From Hygrocybe punicea (lineage: Eukaryota; Basidiomycota; Agaricomycetes; Agaricales; Hygrophoraceae), in assembly GCA_963556145.1 (NCBI GenBank), contig OY744467.1, forward strand, positions 4,836,001 to 4,900,000: 64,000 bases of DNA. Reading direction: 5' to 3'. A model generated the notes under the pieces. That model ran no database searches, was not told the origin of the DNA, and saw only the letters and a program-made list of their open reading frames with translations. Shown here piece by piece: positions 12,344-22,687 of this stretch; position 1 is the first letter of the stretch, and each line of letters begins with the position of its first letter. A program made the position numbers and the translations under genes.

Positions 12344-12372
12344 GTACCACGGTTGTAGTTCCGACCAGCACC

Positions 12373-13365
12373 ATGACCCAACCTATGCAACATCCAAAAT
12401 TCTGGCTAAACGATGGGACACATATATTTCTTGTTGGTATATTTTCACCATCAATGACTCTAAATCTTCTGAATTTCTCCCCTCCCAGGTTGAGAATTTT
12501 TTGTACAAACTCCATAGCAGCACGCTTTCAGGTGTTTCGCACACCTTCAAAAACATGTTCAGTTCTCGACAGCCTGGTCAGATAGAGTTGGATGGGTTGA
12601 CGGTACAAAACCCCATTGTTCTACCTCAAGTGAAGATGTCAATCTTCGACAAGTTCCTTAATATTGTTTATGGAAGGTTTGCTACATCTACACATTATTG
12701 ACGAGAGTGAAATTCACATACCTTTCAGGTGGAGACCACCCCCGTACCCAAATGAGATGCTCATTGGGCTCCTCGAGCTCAGCCAGCTCTACCAATCACA
12801 GTCCACCCGAAACTTTGCCATCCATCACATTCATGAGCGACGTTTTGCATTCCATCCAGCCCAGTTGCTCCATCTCTCTCATAAGTTTGGCATTACTACC
12901 CTGTTTCTCCCAGCCTTCCGAGCGCTCACCAAGACACCACTCTATGAGCTAAACACTAATCACATATCAATGATACCACCTGCAGCTTTCGTTACACTCA
13001 TGCAAACAAAGGAAACCATAGAAGAACATCGACGAATCATTGCTTCTGAACCCCCACCTGTAGATCACACCCCCGAATGTCAAAATCAGCAACTTTGTGA
13101 CGAAGATTGGCAAACTGTATGGTGGAACGGGATTGGACGATTCTTGCTTGATGGTCGGAATCCACAAACTTGGCGAGAAGCCCTGGCAGTCTTCAAGGGC
13201 TTAGAGTTTGGGGAGATGAGCGCTGGATGTAAAAAGAAAATGTTGGAAGTCATCAGCGGAGAAGCGGCAGTGAACAGTCTTGAGTTATTTATACAGGATG
13301 TCGGAATGAGGCTCATGGCGGAACTTTGTATTAAGGATGCTAAAGATGATTTAGACGAAGAGTAG
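12373..13365 (+). CDS. BTB/POZ-domain protein carried inside the transposon
   Basis: Three exons (12373-12432, 12489-12676, 12729-13365) give 294 aa. The N-terminus has the BTB order common in Agaricomycetes: His-Pro-Lys-Phe-Trp-Leu-Asn-Asp-Gly, then Phe-Leu-Tyr-Lys-Leu-His, Ser-His-Thr-Phe-Lys-Asn-Met-Phe and a proline-bearing strand before Leu-Asn-Ile-Val-Tyr-Gly. The rest is helical, without a recognised domain. BTB domains dimerise and often recruit cullin-3. The gene lies between the TIRs, opposite in strand to the integrase. Its start overlaps the antisense 5' end of the integrase region (the integrase ORF reaches 12343). The reading frame is intact, unlike the neighbouring repeat ORFs. 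Either it is a normal component of the element or captured host cargo. Confidence 0.75.
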
Positions 13366-13490
13366 ATATATTTTGACATTGCTCTTTAGCTCCTCGTTCT
13401 ACTGGATAAGTTGTGCATATCGCGCATCACCTGCGGGTACTGCGGAGTCTGCGGTACTAATAAAAGTTCACGTGAAACGCCATAACCGTT

Positions 13491-16400
13491 CATCAGCAAA
13501 ACAGCCGAGTTGGTATAGAATGACATAGATACCTGTCAAAGCCATAGTAAGCCATAGACGCACATAGACCACACAAATTTGTAAAGCATTGTATAGATCT
13601 GGATAGAACGCCTGTCACTCTATGTAGCAGAGGACAGGCAACCTCTCCTTCTACACAGGTACTTTGGTGGTTTTACAGTCTTGCCCAGTCCTCACTAGAT
13701 ATTTTGTACTATATAAATTAAATATAATCAACTAAGTAAATCTTGTCGACTTGGTGAAATTCTTAAGTCCAGCATTTGTCCGTGTTTGGTACAGTTCATT
13801 TTCCTCCTCCATGTGCAGCTCCTCGCTCGATGACGACAATGACAGTGGCAACAGGGGTTTCGATACTAGAACTGGAGGCTATCCGCCTGGGAGAGGCGCC
13901 GGTACTGGCACCCGGGCCCACCACTCAACCTACCATGGGCGATAAAGTCAAAGGTAAACGACTTCGCTTTCCCCTTCTTTTTTTGTGGGCTTTTAGCGTG
14001 ATGTAGGCCAAATGGAGAAGATGGCCGGCAAGGTAATGGAAGACTCGGGAATGATGGAGAGGGGACAGGAAAGAAAGGTATGTAATATTATCTTTTCTTT
14101 CAGCAGCTCGTTTGTCGTTTACATGCATACTATCGTTCTCCCTAGCCAGCAGCGCGAGCAGGCCAGACACATGGCAATGACGAAAATGAATAGGATGACA
14201 AAGAACCACCCGATGCCCGCCAACGTGCCCAGGCAAACCAGCGCACGTAGTTGACGATTGTACCGCCTATACCATGCCCCACGGACGAACCGCTCGCCAA
14301 AGGTTACCTACAACACCCTGACCTATACCCGGGTGTCCCCCCAAAGAGAACAGCCTGCTGGTGTAGCAAGGCAAACGCTTCCCAGCAACACAGGGCATGC
14401 ACATGGGCTTCTTTTTAGTTTTTACTTAGTTGTTTCACAGTGCCGGCCAACCAACAACGCCACGCATCAAAATGCCCGCCAGCCCACGCTGGCTCAATCT
14501 AGTGCAGCACAATAACCAAGACAGGCCCCGACGATGAAGGACGACGGTGCAAGTTGACGAGAGTCGCACTGGGCATGGGTGGTGCTACTGTGTTTTTTTT
14601 TTTACATTCATATAATATGACTACTGGCACATCCCGCTGCCCTTGCCAGCCAGCACCGAGGAGGCAAACGATGGGACCACTGTAACCGCAAGGACAGGAA
14701 TGGGGATGAGGGATCACGAAGACGACAGGAATGACGAACACGGCGAACACGACGGGACAGGAACAGCACGGGACAACCATGGTGAGGACGACAGACGGAG
14801 ATGACAACGATGACGAAGGACGACAACGACAATGGCGGTGGAGATCGACCAGATGGAAATGATGACGGGAGAGTCTTTTTATTAATTATTATATACTAAC
14901 TCCCTTGCCCTCACCCTCACGTAAGACAGCGGCGAGGAGGCAGACGACGGGACAGCAACGGTGGTGTGGCACACAACCCCAGGAAGGACGGCAATGGCCC
15001 AACGCCGACCCCGACAACAACCCCCTGCATCCACATCAACCTGAGGTTGGCATCCACGACACCAATAGCCACTGCAAGCCCACAAGCGATGGCATTTTTT
15101 AGCAACATACCAACTACGCAATACCGCTTGGCCATGCATCTCATGGTGAATTCTTTTTTTTCATTTATCAGTTTAAGTACTGACTACTGTGATGTTGGTG
15201 TTGTGATGTTCACCCAGCCCCACTTCTGCCCTCAACTCCAAGATGACAGACAGTGACCACACCGGAGCTTCGAGAAAGCCAGGGCCGCCCAGGTGGCCAC
15301 TGACACCATGTTTCGCATGACTAGAATGGCAACATGAGTGCCTCCCCACGCCATCATGTCATGTAGGTTGTTTAGCCTAGATCAATATAATTATTGTTGC
15401 TTTTCTTTCGTATAATGATGAAAATATTGGAATATAAAATATAAAATAAGTGCTCTGGCTGCATTCTGGATGCAGTTACATAGTGCTATACAGATAGGTG
15501 ACAGGTATATACAGGTCTATAAAGGTGAGACAGCAGACTGCATAGACTTGCATAGATGTTGCATGGCATTATATAGATTTAGACATACAAAGAAGTAGTC
15601 TATGACTCTATGACTCTATGGATGTCTGCACAGCACGTGGCAGACCTGTATCGTTGACGGCTGTTTTGCTGATGTCCCCTGTTATTACTGCTANNNNNNN
15701 NNNNNNNNNNNNNNNNNNNNNNNNNNNNNNNNNNNNNNNNNNNNNNNNNNNNNNNNNNNNNNNNNNNNNNNNNNNNNNNNNNNNNNNNNNNNNGTGGGCT
15801 GTTATTTCTGCTACAAAGTACGAGGCCCATATATGGGTATGCTAGACTTTGACATAGTGGTGGCCCGACGACAACATCAGCAAAACAGCCGTCAACGATA
15901 CAGGTCTGCCACGTGCTGTGCAGACATCCATAGAGTCATAGAGTCATAGACTACTTCTTTGTATGTCTAAATCTATATAATGCCACGCAACATCTATGCA
16001 AGTCTATGCAGTCCGCTGTCTCACCTTTATAGACCTGTATATACCTGTCACCTATCTGTATAGCACTATGTAACTGCATCCAGAATGCAGCCAGAGCACT
16101 TATTTTATATTTTATATTCCAATATTTTCATCATTATACGAAAGAAAAGCAACAATAATTATATTGATCTAGGCTAAACAACCTACATGACATGATGGCG
16201 TGGGGAGGCACTCATGTTGCCATTCTAGTCATGCGAAACATGGTGTCAGTGGCCACCTGGGCGGCCCTGGCTTTCTCGAAGCTCCGGTGTGGTCACTGTC
16301 TGTCATCTTGGAGTTGAGGGCAGAAGTGGGGCTGGGTGAACATCACAACACCAACATCACAGTAGTCAGTACTTAAACTGATAAATGAAAAAAAAGAATT

Positions 16401-18057
16401 CACCATGAGATGCATGGCCAAGCGGTATTGCGTAGTTGGTATGTTGCTAAAAAATGCCATCGCTTGTGGGCTTGCAGTGGCTATTGGTGTCGTGGATGCC
16501 AACCTCAGGTTGATGTGGATGCAGGGGGTTGTTGTCGGGGTCGGCGTTGGGCCATTGCCGTCCTTCCTGGGGTTGTGTGCCACACCACCGTTGCTGTCCC
16601 GTCGTCTGCCTCCTCGCCGCTGTCTTACGTGAGGGTGAGGGCAAGGGAGTTAGTATATAATAATTAATAAAAAGACTCTCCCGTCATCATTTCCATCTGG
16701 TCGATCTCCACCGCCATTGTCGTTGTCGTCCTTCGTCATCGTTGTCATCTCCGTCTGTCGTCCTCACCATGGTTGTCCCGTGCTGTTCCTGTCCCGTCGT
16801 GTTCGCCGTGTTCGTCATTCCTGTCGTCTTCGTGATCCCTCATCCCCATTCCTGTCCTTGCGGTTACAGTGGTCCCATCGTTTGCCTCCTCGGTGCTGGC
16901 TGGCAAGGGCAGCGGGATGTGCCAGTAGTCATATTATATGAATGTAAAAAAAAAAACACAGTAGCACCACCCATGCCCAGTGCGACTCTCGTCAACTTGC
17001 ACCGTCGTCCTTCATCGTCGGGGCCTGTCTTGGTTATTGTGCTGCACTAGATTGAGCCAGCGTGGGCTGGCGGGCATTTTGATGCGTGGCGTTGTTGGTT
17101 GGCCAGCACTGTGAAACAACTAAGTAAAAACTAAAAAGAAGCCCATGTGCATGCCCTGTGTTGCTGGGAAGCGTTTGCCTTGCTACACCAGCAGGCTGTT
17201 CTCTTTGGGGGGACACCCGGGTATAGGTCAGGGTGTTGTAGGTAACCTTTGGCGAGCGGTTCGTCCGTGGGGCATGGTATAGGCGGTACAATCGTCAACT
17301 ACGTGCGCTGGTTTGCCTGGGCACGTTGGCGGGCATCGGGTGGTTCTTTGTCATCCTATTCATTTTCGTCATTGCCATGTGTCTGGCCTGCTCGCGCTGC
17401 TGGCTAGGGAGAACGATAGTATGCACGTAAACGACAAACGAGCTGCTGAAAGAAAAGATAATATTACATACCTTTCTTTCCTGTCCCCTCTCCATCATTC
17501 CCGAGTCTTCCATTACCTTGCCGGCCATCTTCTCCATTTGGCCTACATCACGCTAAAAGCCCACAAAAAAAGAAGGGGAAAGCGAAGTCGTTTACCTTTG
17601 ACTTTATCGCCCATGGTAGGTTGAGTGGTGGGCCCGGGTGCCAGTACCGGCGCCTCTCCCAGGCGGATAGCCTCCAGTTCTAGTATCAAAACCCCTGTTG
17701 CCACTGTCATTGTCGTCGTCGAGCGAGGAGCTGCACATGGAGGAGGAAAATGAACTGTACCAAACACGGACAAATGCTGGACTTAAGAATTTCACCAAGT
17801 CGACAAGATTTACTTAGTTGATTATATTTAATTTATATAGTACAAAATATCTAGTGAGGACTGGGCAAGACTGTAAAACCACCAAAGTACCTGTGTAGAA
17901 GGAGAGGTTGCCTGTCCTCTGCTACATAGAGTGACAGGCATTCTATCCAGATCTATACAATGCTTTACAAATTTGTGTGGTCTATGTGCGTCTATGGCTT
18001 ACTATGGCTTTGACAGGTATCTATGTCATTCTATACCAACTCGGCTGTTTTGCTGAT
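13491..18057. repeat. 4.6-kb near-perfect palindrome around an assembly gap
   Basis: Position x on the left arm pairs with 31549 minus x on the right, from 13491/18057 inward to about 15675/15874. The arms are nearly identical but not identical: at least seven differences, all CpG transitions. Each arm is itself bounded by the 17-bp terminus CATCAGCAAAACAGCCG in inverted orientation (outer and inner ends), so it behaves like two inverted copies of a 2.19-kb TIR element. Short mirrored ORFs in the arms have no recognisable protein. The core is about 200 bp of unique sequence containing 100 N. Confidence 0.85.
15694..15793. other. Assembly gap of exactly 100 N
   Basis: A run of 100 N, a conventional placeholder for a gap of unknown size. 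It is flanked by an imperfect direct repeat (CTGTTATTACTGCTA before, CTGTTATTTCTGCTA after), which suggests a tandem or hairpin sequence that did not assemble. Confidence 0.95.
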
Positions 18058-18370
18058 GGACTTTTAACATAGCAGTGAGCTTGGCAGGTTTACAACTTGT
18101 ACCAGGATGTATAAGCTTGGGAAATCTTTGCAAGTTAATAGCAGACCAGGACCGCTTACCTCTTCCACTGCTCACTGGTATTCTGTTTAATTCTCATATC
18201 AGACTGGTTATTAAAATAAATAGCGCTTGTTATTGATAATATCTAACATCGCTGGTGATAGTGTGTGAAAAGCGAGCACGAGGGGAGTGGTAAACGATCC
18301 GAGAACAGCAAGGGAGATCCTCCCGACAAAATGAAGTCCAATTTGAGTGGAAACTGCTGGAGCGAGCTTT
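18058..18370. other. No gene seen
   Basis: 313 bp between the palindrome and the 3' end of the DUF6698 pseudogene. No ORF or repeat recognised. Confidence 0.5.
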
Positions 18371-21300
18371 CTAGCAAGTGCGTTTCTTTGCCCCTTTGGC
18401 GGCAGCCTTGGATTTCTTTGCTTTGGCAGTTTGAGGTGCTGGTGGTTTCGCTGCCGCTCCCACCTTACGCTGTTTTGCTGCTTTGCCCTGCGACTGCAAT
18501 ACAATGCCGCCACTCCCAGATGCTGTTCCAATTCCTACCTCCATTTCTCCATCACTTAATAGGCTGCTACACCCGTCTAGATCCTCAGCGCTTGTATTAC
18601 TTGAGTGGCCGTGTTCAGTAAATGGAGGCAATTCCGATCCATCCACTGATGGAGAATCGCTACCCGGAACACTTCCGCCACTACCAGCACTGTCCATCTT
18701 GTTGGTAATGTCATTTTCGGGAGAGGGACCACTGGTGGACGGTCCGGATGCAATATTGTGGCGGTGCTTGTGGGCAGCCATGATATTGTCCAATGGATCA
18801 TCTTCGTTAACAGTCAAGGTAACTGTTACATTTTCCAACTCCGCAACTCTGATTCCGACTCCGCTACCCATGATGACGATTCCACTTTACCATACCTTCA
18901 TTTTTCGTTCCCCTTTACCTTTTGTCTTCTTTTGGACATTGTTGTTTATTTTTGTTCTTGTTCTCTTTTCATCCTTTCTTCCAGAACAATCCAGACCAAC
19001 CATGGACACATCCCCACGTTACCTTGCTGTACCCAAATAGTCTCCTTGCCGACGGACATCATCGCTATTGTCTTTTCCCTTGCCCTGACATATTGTTGAC
19101 TTCATCCCACGACAAACCGATTCACAATGGCTGTACTCCCGACACAGCTCATTACCGTAATTGTTATTGGCAGCATTGCCATCACCTTCCTGATCGGTTT
19201 CTACTTCATTATGATCTATCTTTGGCATCGGCACTGAAACCCTTCTGCCATTGATACACCCGACTTCCACCTCGACAATATATCAACACGTAATTGACAA
19301 TTGCCATTCTCGGATATTTGGTTTCCATATTCATACCCTGTGCCTACCATTATCCTCCCTGACGATCCGACGACATTCCTCACCTGCATGCGAACTCTGA
19401 ATAATCCCCGATCACGAGACATTTCACTGTTCTCTCTAATCCGACCATCGCTGGAGCATACTCTTTTGGACTTCGACCACAGACCATACGACTTCCCAAA
19501 CAGTGAACCAACCCCTATCGCATATTGTTCGCACGACACTGCTTCAATGCAGTACCCGACGACTTGTTCCCACAGCTTGTCACTCATGCCATGACTCGAC
19601 ACCTGGACCCACGTTCATTTATCCTTTTCCGTCTATAATCTTGATACCTCCCACACTCGTTTACATTGATACCCTTTCTTGGACGAATACCGACATCAAG
19701 TGGACCGCATTGTTCCACAGACAGGACAAGACATCACCCCTCGATACGTCATTGACACAGACATCGTCATCCGGTACAGCTTCTGCTGTTTGCATGTCTG
19801 ACCTCGACTAGCCCACTGTCTTAGTTGGTTTTTCCTCCAGACATTCCTTTATTTTCTTTCATACCACCAACCTTGCCGCTATATCCCACATTACCTCAAG
19901 ACACTCCCTTCACCAATCCTACACTGGACGATACCCCTCTTCGACCCGACTGTGCATTGCACCTGCCAGACTGCGCACTTGCCTGTTACAGCAAGTATAG
20001 ACCCTGAATTGGCAATTCTGCTTGTCACATGATCCGATGACAAATCATCCGAGTCATCCGGACCTCTTCTATCCTCAATGACACCTGGGCCTCCAGTTGG
20101 ATCGCGAGAACATCGACATGAGGACGCCTCATGTATGCCTCATGGTGAACACATGGTAGAGTTGGACATGTTGTGGCTTCATGGTTGTATTTCTATTTAC
20201 CTCCCCTCAAGACCAGTCACTATATATACTGTTCTTGTTGTTGGTTCGGACTTCTTCTTCGTTTCCTTTCCTTATGTTTAGTCTGGTTCTTGGGGCAGAC
20301 TCATCTTGTTTTGGGTAACCCCCATGGCTCGCAATGACATTAGACCTTGACCCCCCCTTCTTAGCAGTGTTGTCTTAGCTGTAAGCAACAATGAAAGCTG
20401 CTGTTCTCCCCTCTGGAAGCCGATCCCCTGTTAAGTTGATTGTTGCCGGAGCCCGCTGCAGAAGCGATCCATAACAGTAACCGTCAATTCAGAAGAAAAC
20501 TGCTGTAAATCTGGAACTTGTCTGACAAAAATCAATCACCATTTAACAATGTAAGGCTGAATACACACAGGTTCCACCAATTCAATGTGGCAATGCACCA
20601 CTCGTCCTCTGGATCTATCTTGAATAATCTGACGATATTGTTGAAAAACTTCTGCACGTTGAAATCGCTGTCTATGCTAGACCATTGGTTCTTGGAACTG
20701 AGCATGAATCGCATCTGTAAGAGGCGGCATCTTTGAGCGCTGTGATCAACATCGGACAACAATTTATACGTACTTGTACTGCTGCATAAGCAATTGTTTG
20801 CGGAGTGACTTGATTCAGTTGATGGATTTTGCCCTTTGACGGTTTGGTGCCCTTGCGATCGGCAGAGGGAATAGCTGAGCCCGGACCTGTGAAGATATGG
20901 CGATACACCTAATTCTTGCAGTCAGAAAACAGGAAGAGTTAGGATAGACTGAATACTTACGCATACAAGTAAATAACCCTGCAACAGACCCTTGTCCTTT
21001 TGCATTGGGTCATATATCTCAGTGTCGTCATACAGGAAGGATGGCCAATCGGCAGCTGTGACCCTCAGCGAGCCTTCCTTAAGAAGGTTCATAATGTCGC
21101 TGCAGGTGATCGCGTTAGAATTATATGGAAGAATCCTCGACATGAGAGTACTCACAGGGTGTTGTTGTCGAACCTTTCACGGTATTGTTTAGGGCATAAG
21201 AGCCCTGCCATCATCGGATGATTGAATCCTCGAATAACCTTGTTTTGATCTTTTGTGATGGCTGGATTCACGATGTCGCCAGGATTCTTTGGGATGTAAG

Positions 21301-21903
21301 TGATGCCCACATGCTTCAAACTTCCATGATCATCTGAACCTGCATCGGCTGCGGCTGTAGCAAGCTAGAAACGAACAAGGATCAACATCTGACATTCAAT
21401 ACCACACATATAATCAACTTACCTGTGCAATGAATGAGCTCATCGCCTTTGGATTGTTCTTGAACCTTGAAACGATGGTGCTGAAGCCTGGAACAACTCT
21501 GGTGAATTCGTTATATATGCGAAGATGATATTCATGCTCGTTGTTGTTCCTATATCACTTTATCAGTAACGGAATAGGTAGTTACCGTAGTTGGCAACAA
21601 ACACTGGCACTGACGCATTATTTATAATTGGGACATCAGTCAAAAACTCTGAATTCATCCCAGTCTTCATCACGGTGGTGATGTTGATGAACGGATCCAT
21701 GCTGAGTGGGATCCACCAAGCGACATGCAAGTACTGCTCCACCGGGTTGTCACTTAAAAGTACCAATCGGTTAGTAGCATATCATGTCAATGACCATCTT
21801 ACCGATTCCGTTTACATGTAGTGCTTATATTACCATTGAGGCTGTTGAGTAGGGATTGAGCATGCATATGGCCACGTTGAATGAGTTGGTCGTCAGCGAG
21901 CAT
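18371..21903 (-). pseudogene. DUF6698-type gene disrupted by a solo LTR
   Basis: The minus-strand gene starts at ATG 21903-21901 and ends at TAG 18373-18371. Exons are recognisable through the N-terminal block (Trp-Trp-Ile-Pro-Leu), the Val-Val-Pro-Gly-Phe core, the Asp-Trp-Pro-Ser-Phe-Leu-Tyr block and Asn-Gln-Trp-Ser-Ser-Ile-Asp-Ser-Asp-Phe, ending in a Ser/Gly-rich and then Lys/Ala-rich tail. This is the DUF6698 family, expanded in mushrooms and of unknown function. The last exon is cut by a 1.65-kb solo LTR (18824-20476); deleting it with one copy of the 5-bp duplication rejoins the frame. A second discontinuity near 21,550-21,580 has no phase-compatible splice that I can find, so the gene is probably dead. 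Confidence 0.75.
18824..20476 (-). mobile_element. Solo LTR, family 1, copy 1 (1.65 kb)
   Basis: Ends are TGTTA and TAACA, flanked by the 5-bp duplication GTAAC (18819-18823 and 20477-20481). It is inverted relative to copy 2 at 57829-59496, to which it is closely similar along its whole length. No retroviral internal region is attached. ORFs within it are mirrored in copy 2 but match no protein I know. Confidence 0.88.
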
Positions 21904-22054
21904 CGTGGTCAAGAGTTAAGAGTTAACAAATGTTATGTCACAAATTTATTAATAAATTTATGACTGTCTACGGTATCAAAAAGAATTATTCACACTCTTT
22001 CTCTTGCTTCAAGTCCTTTCATCTGTATCGTATTTAGCTTTAAAAAATGACATG

Positions 22055-22506
22055 TCAGATAGATAGAAATCTTTGTGTGAAGCTGGACACACTTTTCTTT
22101 GCTAGAGGCCCCAGTTCCTCCTCGCTCTCAGGTTCAGTCGTGCTCCCAGTGTGAAGTCGATCAGCCAGAGCAGCCTTTGCACTGTACTTGGTTGCCAGCG
22201 AGTCCTCAACACCCATACCTCCATGATCAGCAGGTACATCTCCTGGACCATCTCCTGGTGTAAGCGTCTGATCCTCGACAGATTCACTCCTTTGATTCGC
22301 TGGAGTGTACATGTCCAGATGTGCAGGAAACAAGATCACAAGAGTCTGAGAAGAATACAGTTAATTCTGTTGGGATCTGTTAAAAAAAGCGTACTCACAA
22401 CTGGACCAGGCCGATTTGGTGTAAATGTGAGACGAAACTCATGAGTATCGCTACTCATAAAGTGGTAGATGTGGGGGAGTTGTATCGACAGTACATTGTC
22501 AGACAT
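22055..22506 (-). CDS. Hypothetical protein, 132 aa
   Basis: Two exons (22506-22399 and 22345-22055) join in phase 0 across a short intron with GTGAGT and CTCAG ends. The first half has alternating hydrophobic residues (His-Glu-Phe-Arg-Leu-Thr-Phe-Thr-Pro); the second half is acidic and Ser/Gly/Pro-rich. An in-frame stop just upstream supports the chosen ATG. It lies between the DUF6698 gene and the divergent coiled-coil gene, so it may be the third component of the same transposon-associated cluster. Not recognised. Confidence 0.45.
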
Positions 22507-22687
22507 GGCGGTTGGGATGCTAGCCTATCTGGACTTCGCCGACGTCTTGCAAAGATCTTCAATAAGTACATCAACTACCAGAATGAGATACAATTAAAGT
22601 TGTCAATCAATTCATACAACCAAATAATATTGCAACGTACCATGGTCAGAAGCTTGCCTGCGCCTCCTTTGAACATCGTGCTTCACC

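Larger units (their letters stand above)
8221..13484. mobile_element. 5.26-kb integrase-type DNA transposon with BTB cargo
   Basis: The left end TATGGCGTTTCAC and right end GTGAAACGCCATA are inverted repeats that extend imperfectly for about 60 bp (8221-8280 against 13427-13484), including ACTTTTATTA and CCGCAGTACCCGCAG. The element is flanked by a perfect 6-bp direct duplication, ACCGTT, at 8215-8220 and 13485-13490. Inside are a DDE integrase-core gene (minus), a Cys-rich accessory gene (minus) and a BTB-domain gene (plus). TIRs plus target duplication show cut-and-paste style integration. The integrase carries Asp-Asp-Glu residues but may have a frameshift near 11.98 kb. A 6-bp duplication with a retroviral-type integrase fold is shared with Polintons, but no polymerase or capsid gene is present. 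Confidence 0.85.

Noticed and set aside
8221..13484. Polinton/Maverick element
   Set aside because: The 6-bp duplication and integrase fit, but there is no DNA polymerase B, ATPase, protease or capsid gene and the size is far too small.
13751..17798. Mirrored small ORFs in the palindrome
   Set aside because: Each occurs in both arms, has no domain, and differs only by CpG transitions; no evidence of coding constraint.
13491..18057. Palindrome dismissed as pure assembly duplication
   Set aside because: The arms differ at several CpG sites, which duplicated reads would not; the gap still leaves some doubt.
18371..18871. Stand-alone 166-aa gene
   Set aside because: Its 5' end lies in the solo LTR; the true exon continues beyond the LTR into the DUF6698 gene.
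19216..19602. 128-aa ORF repeated at 58688-59086
   Set aside because: It lies wholly within the solo LTRs and resembles no protein; conservation reflects copy similarity.
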